Shown: piece after piece, positions 55,665 to 63,953 of the stretch
Layout: each line of letters opens with the position of its first letter
How positions within the stretch are numbered: position 1 is the stretch's first letter
DNA from: Leptolinea sp. UBA4782
GTDB taxonomy: Bacteria > Chloroflexota > Anaerolineae > Anaerolineales > Anaerolineaceae
Reading direction: 5' to 3'
Assembly (NCBI GenBank): GCA_002403095.1
Contig: DHHC01000016.1
Span: 1-64,000 of the forward strand
Length of the DNA: 64,000 bases
Translations under genes and position numbers: made by a program
Notes under the pieces: model-generated
Databases searched by the model: none
What the model saw: the letters and a program-made list of their open reading frames with translations, nothing else
Told to the model about the DNA's origin: nothing

Positions 55665-56360
55665 CTATCTACTCCCGACTTTCTTCCCCTTCCTGATATT
55701 CTTAAACCCGTGCGGGGCTTCGGACTGTTTCGCCAGGCCTTCCACAAACTCCACCCAGCCCGGCTGTGACAGCACCTGGTTGACCTGGATGACCTGCCCC
55801 TGCCCCTCGAATACCTGGATCACGGATGCCGCCGCGGTGTGCGCCACCAGGCGGTGGAACTCGCCCTCGGGCATGTGCAGGTAATGGGCGATTGTCAGGC
55901 GCACCTGGTCGGCATGGGTGAAACAGGCTACGATATCCTTCTCACCCCAGCGGCCGGCAATATCCTCTATCCCGGTGATCACCCGTTCCAGGGCAGTTGC
56001 CACGCTGTCGCCGCCCGGGAAGGGTTCGGTGTGGCCGGGCTGCACCATCTGTCTCCAACCCTTCATCTTCCATAATTGCTTGAAGGTTTTCCCGGTAAAG
56101 CTGCCGTAATCCATCTCGATCAAGCCCAGGTGGTGTTCGACCTGCAGCCCCTTCCTATCCGCCAGGTACTGGGCGGTTTGGGCCGCCCTCTCCAGCGGGG
56201 AAGAGTAAATGGCCTTGATGGGTAGGTGCTGCAGCGCTTCTGCAGCCAGCTGCGCCTGCCTGCGTCCGGTTTCGTTCAGGTTAATGCCCGGCAGGCGCCC
56301 CTGCAGACGCTTTCCCACCCAATCAGTCTCGCCGTGCCGTACCAGGATGATGATTGCCAT
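55665..56360 (-). CDS. Histidine phosphatase (phosphoglycerate-mutase-like)
   Basis: A 231-residue enzyme of the histidine phosphatase superfamily. The catalytic motif is ILVRHGETDWVGKRLQGRLP (phospho-His in Arg-His-Gly), with Glu in MDYGSFTG and the second His in CFTHADQVRLTIAHYL. All are retained. It could be a cofactor-dependent mutase or a phosphatase of the broad-specificity kind. It starts 2 bases after the rarA stop. Confidence 0.9.
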   Translation of the reverse strand: MAIIILVRHGETDWVGKRLQGRLPGINLNETGRRQAQLAAEALQHLPIKAIYSSPLERAAQTAQYLADRKGLQVEHHLGLIEMDYGSFTGKTFKQLWKMKGWRQMVQPGHTEPFPGGDSVATALERVITGIEDIAGRWGEKDIVACFTHADQVRLTIAHYLHMPEGEFHRLVAHTAAASVIQVFEGQGQVIQVNQVLSQPGWVEFVEGLAKQSEAPHGFKNIRKGKKVGSR

Positions 56361-56362
56361 GC

Positions 56363-57736
56363 TTATCCGTTTCCTCCAGTGGGTTTGATGCCTTTCCTGC
56401 GTTCTTCCAGCCAGGCTTCCTTTTGCCTGCGCCAGGCTGATAACCGTTCTATAATTTCCTGCTCATACCCCTGGTCGGAAGGCTGGTAGAAATGCCGCCC
56501 TTCCAGCGCTTCGGGCAGGTACTGCTGCGGGGTAAAATGCCCGTCAAAGCTGTGCGGGTATTGGTATCCCTTGCCATGCCCCAGACCGCGCTTATCGCGG
56601 CTGCCATCCATCAGGTGGGTAGGAACCGGTCCTGCGCCTTCCTCTTCGATTAGCTGGCGGGCTTCAAAGAATCCGCCCGCGCTGTTGGACTTGGGCGCAG
56701 TTGCCAGGTAAAGGGTTGCCTCTGCGATCGGGTAAACGCCTTCAGGCAGGCCGATATATTCGAAAGCCTGGGCCGCAGCCGATGCCACCACCATCCCCTG
56801 CGGATCCGCCAGCCCGATGTCTTCCGAGGCCAGCACGATCAGCCGCCGCAGGATGAAGCGCGGGTCTTCCCCGGCAACCAGCATCTTTGCCAGCCAGTAT
56901 AAAGCTGCATCCGGGTCGGAGCCGCGCACAGATTTGATAAATGCTGAGATGGTATCGTAATGCGCGTCACCGTCACGGTCGTAGATCAGCGAGCGGTGCT
57001 GGACGGCATCTTCCACCACCTCCAGCGTGATGTTGATTTGCCCATCCTCATCCGGCGGCGTGCTGTCCACCGAGAGCTCCAGGGCATTGTACAGGTTGCG
57101 GGCATCCCCGCCTGCCAGGCGCACCAGATGGGCAGCGGCATCCTCTGCCAGCGCAATCTTTTGCAGCCCGTAGCCATGCACCTCATCCTTCATCGCCCGT
57201 TCCAATAAGATCACCAGCTGGGCATCCTCAAGCGGTTTCATTTCGAAGATACGCGAGCGAGAAACCAGGGGGGCGATCACGTCAAAGTACGGGTTTCCGG
57301 TGGTGGCGCCGATCAGCGTGATCAGACCGTTTTCGACATGCGGCAGCAGGGCATCCTGCTGGGCTTTGTTCCAGCGGTGCACTTCGTCCACAAACAGGAT
57401 GGTGCGCTGCTGGTAAAGCTTGCGGCGTTCCTGCGCATCGTAGATCACCCGGCGCAATTCGGCCACCCCTGCCAGGACGGCAGAGATGCTCTCAAAATGC
57501 GCCTTGGTATACAGCGCGATCAGGCGTGCCAGGGTCGTCTTGCCTGTACCGGGAGGGCCGAAGAATATGATCGAAGAAAATAACCGGTCGGCTTCAATCG
57601 CCCGCCGCAAAGGCTTGCCGGGCGAAATCAGGTGTTCCTGCCCGACCACCTCTTCCAGCGTGCGCGGGCGCATGCGCTCAGCCAGCGGGGCTTCGCGTTC
57701 CATTCTCTGTTTTAAGGCGTGGTCAAACAGGTCCAT
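56363..57736 (-). CDS. rarA: Replication-associated recombination protein RarA (MgsA)
   Basis: A 457-residue AAA+ ATPase that acts at stalled replication forks. Motifs: MRPRTLEEVVGQEHLISPGK, Walker A FFGPPGTGKTTLARLIA, Walker B TILFVDEVHRWNKAQQDAL, sensor 1 GATTGNPYFDVIAPLVSRS and the C-terminal tetramerisation domain (HLMDGSRDKRGLGHGKGYQY). Length fits RarA/WRNIP1. It is in a run of co-directional genes without regulatory signals between, next to the HAD gene. Confidence 0.94.
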   Translation of the reverse strand: MDLFDHALKQRMEREAPLAERMRPRTLEEVVGQEHLISPGKPLRRAIEADRLFSSIIFFGPPGTGKTTLARLIALYTKAHFESISAVLAGVAELRRVIYDAQERRKLYQQRTILFVDEVHRWNKAQQDALLPHVENGLITLIGATTGNPYFDVIAPLVSRSRIFEMKPLEDAQLVILLERAMKDEVHGYGLQKIALAEDAAAHLVRLAGGDARNLYNALELSVDSTPPDEDGQINITLEVVEDAVQHRSLIYDRDGDAHYDTISAFIKSVRGSDPDAALYWLAKMLVAGEDPRFILRRLIVLASEDIGLADPQGMVVASAAAQAFEYIGLPEGVYPIAEATLYLATAPKSNSAGGFFEARQLIEEEGAGPVPTHLMDGSRDKRGLGHGKGYQYPHSFDGHFTPQQYLPEALEGRHFYQPSDQGYEQEIIERLSAWRRQKEAWLEERRKGIKPTGGNG

Positions 57737-57780
57737 TTTCTTCTCTCACCTGGCAAGACCGGAAAGGATAACCTACTTTT

Positions 57781-58545
57781 CTATTCTACTCTATCGCGCT
57801 TGAAACTCAGCAGCGCTGCAGGCAATTCCCGCAGGCTGGCAATGGTCATGTCCGGTTTTACAGTTTCTAAGTAAGGCTGGTTGGCATGCTTGCTGGCACG
57901 CCGGGTGATCCAGGCACTGGCGATCCCCAACCTGTTTGCTCCCAAAATATCTGCCGGCAGCAGGTCGCCCACCATAACCACCTGCCCCGGCGTTGCATTC
58001 CAAACCTTGAGCGCGGTTTCAAATATGCGGGGATGAGGTTTGCGCAAACCGATATCCGCCGAGATCACGATCACATCCATATACCCGCGGATGCCGGCTT
58101 TGTCCACCAGCACCTGCACATCATCGCTGTCGCTGGCATTGGTAACCAGCCCCATCCTATATCCCGCCTGCCGCAGCTCGGTAAGCATCGGGATGGTGTC
58201 TTCCTCCACATGCCAGTAGGATTGCGAGACAGCATACATGGCAGCCAGCGCATTGCGGAGATGCCGGATGGGGACATTTGATGCGCCATGCTCCGCCAGG
58301 AGAGAATTCAACACATCCAGCGAGGTAACCTCCACGCAGTCGATCTCGCGCGAGGTGTAATACTGGGTCATGCGGGCTTGAAAATCAGCATGGAAACCAG
58401 CCGGCTTGATGGGAATCCCGTCACTGACCAGCTGGCTGGTTAATGCCCCGGTGGCTTCTTCCAGGGATCCAGGCCAGGGGGCATCATAATACATGAGAGT
58501 GTTGCCCAGGTCGAACAGCACATAATCAAAATTGCGTCGCATCAA
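57781..58545 (-). CDS. HAD-IA family hydrolase
   Basis: A 254-residue phosphatase. Motifs: VLFDLGNTLMYYD (Asp nucleophile), LVTNASDSDDVQV, LRKPHPRIFE (Lys) and VMVGDLLPADILGANR (acid). The cap is helical. This is the REG-2-like / HAD-IA form. It overlaps the hydroxyacid dehydrogenase gene by 4 bases, so is translationally coupled. Confidence 0.88.
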   Translation of the reverse strand: MMRRNFDYVLFDLGNTLMYYDAPWPGSLEEATGALTSQLVSDGIPIKPAGFHADFQARMTQYYTSREIDCVEVTSLDVLNSLLAEHGASNVPIRHLRNALAAMYAVSQSYWHVEEDTIPMLTELRQAGYRMGLVTNASDSDDVQVLVDKAGIRGYMDVIVISADIGLRKPHPRIFETALKVWNATPGQVVMVGDLLPADILGANRLGIASAWITRRASKHANQPYLETVKPDMTIASLRELPAALLSFKRDRVE

Positions 58546-59570
58546 TACCCTTGCTCGGAATTAAAGACGTTCTGCAGCGGCAGCCCATTGATATAGCTGG
58601 TGAGGTTCTGGATGAACAGCTCCACCGCCCTGCGGCGGTATTCGGCGCTGACCCCGGAGACATGCGGTGTGACGTACACATTCGGCAGGTGCCAAAATGG
58701 GCTTTGCGGATTCAAGGGTTCTTCCTCGAACACATCCAGCGCAGCCCCGGCAATCCGGTGCTCCTGCAGGGCAGTCAGCAGGGCAGCTTGATCAACGATC
58801 TCACCCCTGCCAATGTCAATCAAATAAGCTTCCGGTTTCATATGGCGCAAGACTTCATCATTGATTAAATGATGGGTCGATGGAGTCAGCGGCAGGCAGA
58901 CCACCACGAAGTCGCATTCTTTCAGCATGGACCCGATCGCCTGGACCGGGTAAAGGCGGTGGAACAAGGCGCCTTCAGGATCTCCAAGCCCCTCCTGGGT
59001 ATACCCGCTGTCCTTCGGCTGCATCATATTCCGTTTGGTAGCCAGTACCTTAACCCCAAACGGCTGCAGCAGGCGGGCGATCTCCCGGCCGATGCTACCG
59101 TACCCGACAATCCCCACCGTGCTGCCGCGCAATTCAACCGGGATCAGTTTTTCCCAGCGGTTGCGCACCCATTCAGACTTGGCCTGTAATGCGGTCATCT
59201 CCGGCAAACGGTGGCCTAGGGCCAGCATCATCATCACGGCATATTCGCCGATCTGCGAAACAGCCACACCGCTGGAATGGGCGACCTGGACTTCAGGGTT
59301 CTTAAACAGGGGGGATTCAACCAGCAGGTCCAGCCCCGTCCAGTGGAACTGGATGAACTTCAACTCCGGTGCCAGCTGGGGATCTGGCAGTACAGCATCC
59401 GTGTACAGGACTTCGGTTTTCTTCCAGATATCGGCCGGTACTTCTTCAGCCTTGCGGGTAAAGAAAGGCGTCAGCCGTATGCGGGAAGAAACCGCCCGGA
59501 TATCAGCCAGCATCTCTTCAGGTAATGGTACAGTAACCAGCAAATTGATCTTTTCAGCAGATTCAGCCAT
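58542..59570 (-). CDS. D-2-hydroxyacid dehydrogenase
   Basis: A 342-residue NAD-dependent dehydrogenase reducing a 2-keto acid to a D-2-hydroxy acid. The Rossmann motif is VGIVGYGSIGREIARLL; catalytic Arg lies in IDIGRGEIVD, Glu in FEEEPLNP and His in VTPHVSGVS. All are intact. An insert of about 30 residues (ATKRNMMQPKDSGYTQEG) follows the cofactor strand. It is in the operon with the CoA-transferase genes (8 bases). Confidence 0.93.
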   Translation of the reverse strand: MAESAEKINLLVTVPLPEEMLADIRAVSSRIRLTPFFTRKAEEVPADIWKKTEVLYTDAVLPDPQLAPELKFIQFHWTGLDLLVESPLFKNPEVQVAHSSGVAVSQIGEYAVMMMLALGHRLPEMTALQAKSEWVRNRWEKLIPVELRGSTVGIVGYGSIGREIARLLQPFGVKVLATKRNMMQPKDSGYTQEGLGDPEGALFHRLYPVQAIGSMLKECDFVVVCLPLTPSTHHLINDEVLRHMKPEAYLIDIGRGEIVDQAALLTALQEHRIAGAALDVFEEEPLNPQSPFWHLPNVYVTPHVSGVSAEYRRRAVELFIQNLTSYINGLPLQNVFNSEQGY

Positions 59571-59578
59571 GCTATTCC

Positions 59579-60334
59579 TTATCGGTAAATTCCCTGGGGA
59601 TCAAGTTCCTCACGCAAGATCTGCAATTCATGTTCCTGCGGGGGAGCAGTAACCCGTACTTCCCTGGCAACCCGCAAATCCCAGCCTGTATTGGCCTGCA
59701 ATTGCTCCACCAGGACGCCGGGATGCAGCGCTGTAACCACAAACTCGCCGGTCTCATCCGGCTCCATTATGCCCAGGTCTGTCACTACAGCCTGCGGGCC
59801 TTTACCGCGTAATCCGGCAGCTGCGCGTTCGCCATGCCCGCTCACAAAACCAGCCGAGGTGCAAAAGTCCACCTTTTCCGGAAAGCGCCGCTTCTGGTGG
59901 GGGGTCATAATGTAGCAGCGGTTTGCCCAGGCTGCCATTTCCATAGAACCGCCGGATCCAGGCAGGCGCACTTTGGGATGCCCGTACTCACCGACCACGG
60001 TGGCATTGATATTGCCGTACTTGTCGATTTGTGCGCCGCCCAGGAAACCTACATCCACATTGCCGCGCTGTAAATAAAGCGAGAAGATATCAAACATGCT
60101 GCAAACCAGCGCCGATCCGCTCACCAATGTAGGGTCGCCGATCGAAAGCGGTAGCCTGGCCGGGCGTGCGCCAACCACTCCGGCCTCGTAAATCATCAGC
60201 AAGCTGGGCGCATGTGTCCGCCGTGCCAGGTTGCAGGCCAGGTTGGGCACACCCACCCCCACAAAAACGGTATCGCCATCCCGCAGCAAACGGGCGGCAT
60301 TGACGATCATGAGTTCATTGGCGGTGTATTCCAT
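59579..60334 (-). CDS. CoA-transferase, subunit B
   Basis: A 251-residue subunit of a type I CoA-transferase. It opens with NAARLLRDGDTVFVGVGVPN, then the probable catalytic Glu in MIYEAGVVGARP, and GSGGSMEMAAWANRCYIMTP. The best match is a GctB/3-oxoacid type B subunit. The ATG at 60334 lies 2 bases after the subunit A stop; the longer frame overlaps subunit A. Together the pair would move CoA between an acyl-CoA and a carboxylic acid; the substrate is not evident. Confidence 0.88.
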   Translation of the reverse strand: MEYTANELMIVNAARLLRDGDTVFVGVGVPNLACNLARRTHAPSLLMIYEAGVVGARPARLPLSIGDPTLVSGSALVCSMFDIFSLYLQRGNVDVGFLGGAQIDKYGNINATVVGEYGHPKVRLPGSGGSMEMAAWANRCYIMTPHQKRRFPEKVDFCTSAGFVSGHGERAAAGLRGKGPQAVVTDLGIMEPDETGEFVVTALHPGVLVEQLQANTGWDLRVAREVRVTAPPQEHELQILREELDPQGIYR

Positions 60335-60336
60335 GG

Positions 60337-61239
60337 CTAGTAAGCTCCATAATCGACTGGATAACTGAACCTTGGACGTACTTTGAGGCGGTCGTGGGTC
60401 TCCTTGCCCAGCTTTTCCCAGTACTCCCGGCGGTCTGCCACCCCGTACACCCATTCATCCAGGTAACGTTTGACCTCATCCGGGTTCTCGCTGATCTTAT
60501 CCCATGCCAGGTACATCACATTGTCACGGTCATAATAACCCTGGGTGTAGGAGGGGTGCGAGCAGTAAGGAACATGGCAGACAGCATCCACGATAAAACC
60601 GGGGATGAGCGTCCGGTTCGGGTCTGAGCGGATGACTTCGTCCGGTACGATCTCTTCGGCGGTGACAATCACATGCCGGGCGGCAAAGGCAGCTTCCTTC
60701 TGTTCCCCCAGAATGCCCCAAATCTGGGCGTAGCCTTCATCGTTTGCACGCTGGACATGCACAATCGCCACATCGGGGTGCAATGGCGGCAGCACGACCA
60801 CGTCCTTTCCGCCGTACGGGTCTTTTACCCGTTTGTAATTCGGGTTGCTCTGCTCCAGGTCGCATGCACCGGTCTGGTTCATGGGGATAAAGGGCAAACC
60901 GGATGCACCTGCCTGCAGGCGGGAGATCATCCCGAAATGGGAATACTCCTCGATCTCAAGACCGCCAGCTTCAACCTCAGCCCGGATGATGCGCAAGGAG
61001 CCCACACCCGGGTTGCCAATATATGAAAAGATAACCTTGCGGGCACAGCCGGCTGCCACCATCTGATCATAGATCAGGTCTGGGGTGGCACGCGCCAGGG
61101 TTAGATCCTTGATACCCTGGCGGATGATCTCGTGCCCTGCAGCAAACGGGATCAGGTGGGTAAAACCAGCCGCGTAAACACAATCGCCATCTTCCACATA
61201 CTGCTTTATTGCATCATGCAAAGACATCAATTTGGTCAT
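60337..61239 (-). CDS. CoA-transferase, subunit A
   Basis: A 300-residue subunit A of a type I CoA-transferase, closest in feel to glutaconate CoA-transferase A. Segments: YVEDGDCVYAAGFTHLIPFA, GNPGVGSLRIIRAEVEAGG, GASGLPFIPMNQTGACDL, LHPDVAIVHVQRANDEGYAQ, EEIVPDEVIRSDPNRTLIPG. It overlaps the small membrane protein gene by 4 bases (ATGA) and precedes subunit B by 2 bases. Confidence 0.88.
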   Translation of the reverse strand: MTKLMSLHDAIKQYVEDGDCVYAAGFTHLIPFAAGHEIIRQGIKDLTLARATPDLIYDQMVAAGCARKVIFSYIGNPGVGSLRIIRAEVEAGGLEIEEYSHFGMISRLQAGASGLPFIPMNQTGACDLEQSNPNYKRVKDPYGGKDVVVLPPLHPDVAIVHVQRANDEGYAQIWGILGEQKEAAFAARHVIVTAEEIVPDEVIRSDPNRTLIPGFIVDAVCHVPYCSHPSYTQGYYDRDNVMYLAWDKISENPDEVKRYLDEWVYGVADRREYWEKLGKETHDRLKVRPRFSYPVDYGAY

Positions 61240-61466
61240 GCATCATCCTCGTGGTCGTTGTTATCGTGTTTCCTTCTGAGCACCCTGAACCGCCCGCTGT
61301 CAACCGGGGGCGGTTTGAACATCCTCCTGAGCACAATCCCGATTGCAAAACAAACCAGCGCAATGATCAGCAGGGGAACATCCAGCTCCCCTGAGCGGGC
61401 GGTCAGGTAGAACAGGCCGCCCAGCCCCAGGCCGACGATGATTAAGAAACTCCCAAAACGTTGGAT
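61236..61466 (-). CDS. Small two-helix membrane protein, possible ATC start
   Basis: A frame of about 76 residues with two membrane helices (FGSFLIIVGLGLGGLFYL, then LLIIALVCFAIGIVLR), a basic-acidic tail and an ATGA overlap with subunit A of the CoA-transferase. No ATG, GTG or TTG occurs in frame after the upstream gene's stop. An AGGAG ribosome-binding site sits 6-7 bases before an ATC codon at 61466-61464, which I take as the start; residue 2 onward reads Gln-Arg-Phe-Gly. A longer frame overlapping the dehydrogenase is not protein-like. Unknown function. Confidence 0.55.
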   Translation of the reverse strand: MQRFGSFLIIVGLGLGGLFYLTARSGELDVPLLIIALVCFAIGIVLRRMFKPPPVDSGRFRVLRRKHDNNDHEDDA

Positions 61467-61480
61467 GCTGGTCTCCTGGT

Positions 61481-63076
61481 TTATGCACCTGGTTTGGTAA
61501 CCAGCGTGCGGATCTGCTCGTGCATGTACAACGGCAGGTAATACACCCCGCCTGAGTTCTTGCCGCTGGCGCCACTGCCCTTCCAGCCGCCAAAGGGCTG
61601 GTAACCCGGCCAGGCACCCGTGGTAACACCCTGGGGACGGTTGGCATAAGTAACACCCGCTTCGATCTTGTCGAAGAACCACTCCACCTCATCAGGCGTA
61701 CCGTAGAAACCGGCTGTCAGCCCGTAATCCACGTCGTTCGCCCGGCGCATGGCTTCCTGCAGGTCTTTTACCGGCGTGATGGTTACGATCGGTTCGAACA
61801 TCTCATGCTTCCACAGGCGATGGCTTTCCGGCAGGTCAGCAAGAATGGTTGGTGTGCAGAAATAGCCTTTGGCATAAGCGCCTTCCGTCAGCACTTTACC
61901 CCCGGTCAGGAATTTTGCACCAGCCTCCAGCGCTTCGCGGCAATAGTCCTGGAAGTCCTGGTAGGCGCCTTTGTTGACCACCGGACCCATGTAAACATCC
62001 TGCTCCAGCGGATCGCCGATCTTGATCTTCTCTGTCAGCGCTACCAGTCGTTCCGCCAGGGCATCATAGACGCTTTCCTCCACGAACACACGCGAGCAAG
62101 CCGAGCATTTTTGCCCCTGCAAGCCAAAGGCAGAGCGCATGATCCCGAGGGCGGCGTCGTCCAGGTTGGCATGTTTCGAAACGATGGCCGGGTTCTTTCC
62201 GCCCAGTTCCAGGATAGAAGGACGCACATAGCGCCCCTGTGCAAAGTTGCGGAAAATGCGCATGCCCACATCCAGCGAGCCGGTGAAAGTGATACCATCC
62301 ACCTCAGGGCTGTCGATCAATGCCTGCCCGAGGCTGCTGCCGGGACCGGTAACATAGTTAAAAACACCCTCCGGCACCCCGGCATCCCGCAGGCATTCAG
62401 CGATCAGGCGTGGCACCCAGGGGGTGTCGGTTGCAGGCTTGAAAACAACAGTATTTCCGGCTACCAGCGCTGCAGCTGTTGGGCCGCCGGTGAGCGCACC
62501 CGGGAAGTTGAACGGGCTGATTACCAGCCACACACCGTATGGGCGCAAGACCGATGTATTGGTGCTGGTCAACCCGACGAGCGGGTCAGCTTTCATCTTG
62601 ACCACATAACCGTCATGTTCTTCCATCTGCTCGCATGGGTAGCGGAACAGGTCTGCAGTTTCAGCCACATCCCCCAGCGATTCCATGCGGTTCTTGCCGA
62701 CTTCCAGTGACATGACAGCACCGATCTCATAAATACGCTGGTCCATCAGGTCGGCGGCTTTGCGGATGTATTCCACCCGCTTTTGCCAGGGGGTGTTCTT
62801 CCAGCCCGGCCAGGCTTTGCGTGCCGCTGCCAGGGCTGCCGCAGCATCTGCCGGGATGCCTTTCTGGAATACCCCCAGCACCACAGATGTATCGATCGGG
62901 GTGCGGTCTTCAAACTTTTCAGAGGCAAAGACATCTTTACCGCTTATGATCATGGCATGTTCTCGACCCAGGTGCGCTTTCACCTGCGTTACCGCATCCG
63001 AAAAGCGGGTATGCATGACCTCGGGGGGATTGAACATGGTTGAATACGTTAACTTGAAATTTGAGTCAGTTGACAT
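61481..63076 (-). CDS. L-glutamate gamma-semialdehyde (P5C) dehydrogenase
   Basis: A 531-residue aldehyde dehydrogenase that oxidises glutamate semialdehyde to glutamate in Pro/Arg breakdown (PruA/RocA type). Motifs: VISPFNFPGALTGGPTAAAL (Asn), TGSLDVGMRIF (Gly motif), LELGGKNPAIV (catalytic Glu) and GQKCSACSRVFV (nucleophile Cys). Length of about 530 is typical of the P5C kind rather than ordinary ALDHs. It is the first gene of a catabolic operon. AGGAGGATAATGT is a strong ribosome-binding site. Confidence 0.92.
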   Translation of the reverse strand: MSTDSNFKLTYSTMFNPPEVMHTRFSDAVTQVKAHLGREHAMIISGKDVFASEKFEDRTPIDTSVVLGVFQKGIPADAAAALAAARKAWPGWKNTPWQKRVEYIRKAADLMDQRIYEIGAVMSLEVGKNRMESLGDVAETADLFRYPCEQMEEHDGYVVKMKADPLVGLTSTNTSVLRPYGVWLVISPFNFPGALTGGPTAAALVAGNTVVFKPATDTPWVPRLIAECLRDAGVPEGVFNYVTGPGSSLGQALIDSPEVDGITFTGSLDVGMRIFRNFAQGRYVRPSILELGGKNPAIVSKHANLDDAALGIMRSAFGLQGQKCSACSRVFVEESVYDALAERLVALTEKIKIGDPLEQDVYMGPVVNKGAYQDFQDYCREALEAGAKFLTGGKVLTEGAYAKGYFCTPTILADLPESHRLWKHEMFEPIVTITPVKDLQEAMRRANDVDYGLTAGFYGTPDEVEWFFDKIEAGVTYANRPQGVTTGAWPGYQPFGGWKGSGASGKNSGGVYYLPLYMHEQIRTLVTKPGA

Positions 63077-63144
63077 ACATTATCCTCCTGTATAACGCGA
63101 AGAAAGAACACTACCTTTCCCGGTGTGGAACAACCAGCATAAAA

Positions 63145-63173
63145 AGTATATCTGAAGCTGGAAAGAAAGTCAA
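63145..63173 (-). promoter_or_regulatory. Promoter of the P5C dehydrogenase operon
   Basis: On the minus strand TTGACT, 17 bases, TATACT, giving a leader of about 60 bases. The rest of the 63077-63336 gap holds an A-rich stretch and nothing I recognise. Confidence 0.75.
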
Positions 63174-63336
63174 AAAAACGGGCAGCCGAAGTCACAGGCT
63201 GGAATATTTTTGGACAAAGAAAGGTTTATTTATTACCTATACGCAACAATGGGACTGTAATGGTTGAAACCGCGGATTTTACAGGTAAAATTAGGGCAGG
63301 ATTGCATGAAATTACCCTGCTGCCTTAAGGATGGAT

Positions 63337-63846
63337 ATGGAACAAACTTTTGATGATAAAGTAAAAAGCTCGCCATTACCGGTTGTCGTTGATTTTTGGG
63401 CGCCCTGGTGCGCCCCCTGCAAAATGATGAAACCAGCTATTGCCAGCGTGATGCAGGAATTCGAAGGGCAGTTCCTGCTTATCGAAGTAAACACCGACGA
63501 AGACCAGGAGCTGACCCAGGGTTTCAACATCAAGAGCATCCCAACCCTGATCGGCTACAACCAGGGCAAGGAAGTCGCCCGGCGGGTAGGAGGGATGTCT
63601 GCCCGCGACCTGCGCGCCTTTTTCCTGGCTGTGCAAAAAGGCGAGGCGTACACCGGGATCGATTCACAAAGCCGCACCTTCCGCCTGGTTGCCACAGCCA
63701 TTCTATTATTCCTGGCTTTTAACAAGGGGTTCAACTGGATCGTGCTTGTCATGGCAATCGGTATGCTTCTCTTTGCCACTTATGACAAGCTGCCCTTGAA
63801 GAATATCCAAAAATGGTTAAAAGAGCGAAAAGGCGGCACTTTTTAA
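63337..63846 (+). CDS. Thioredoxin-domain protein with C-terminal membrane helices
   Basis: About 169 residues. The thioredoxin fold has VVVDFWAPWCAPCKMMKPAI (active CAPC, the usual CGPC with Ala for Gly) and the cis-Pro in SIPTLIGY, ending at about residue 105. Two short hydrophobic helices follow (LVATAILLFLAF and WIVLVMAIGMLLFATY), so the protein is probably membrane-tethered with the active site facing the cytoplasm. The ATG at 63337 has AAGG at better spacing than the one at 63331. Confidence 0.88.
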   Translation: MEQTFDDKVKSSPLPVVVDFWAPWCAPCKMMKPAIASVMQEFEGQFLLIEVNTDEDQELTQGFNIKSIPTLIGYNQGKEVARRVGGMSARDLRAFFLAVQKGEAYTGIDSQSRTFRLVATAILLFLAFNKGFNWIVLVMAIGMLLFATYDKLPLKNIQKWLKERKGGTF

Positions 63847-63892
63847 GGGGCTATCCGAGAACAATTCGTTGCGAGAGTAAAAAGTAAAAACA

Positions 63893-63916
63893 CAGGGTGC
63901 AAAAATATGCACCCTG
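63893..63916. terminator. Hairpin after the thioredoxin gene
   Basis: CAGGGTGCA / TGCACCCTG with a 6-base A/T loop. Flanks are A- and T-rich on both sides, so it may end transcripts from either strand. Confidence 0.6.
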
Positions 63917-63953
63917 AGTATTATGCCATTTATTCATTGTACCTTTGAGCGGA

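Noticed and set aside
54871..55700. Direct repeat of the tRNA-Lys 3' end marking an att site
   Set aside because: No second copy of the T-arm/acceptor sequence was found by eye on either side of the GIY-YIG gene.
61805..62710. A 301-residue plus-strand frame opposite P5C dehydrogenase
   Set aside because: Antisense shadow; the dehydrogenase motifs on the minus strand account for the region.
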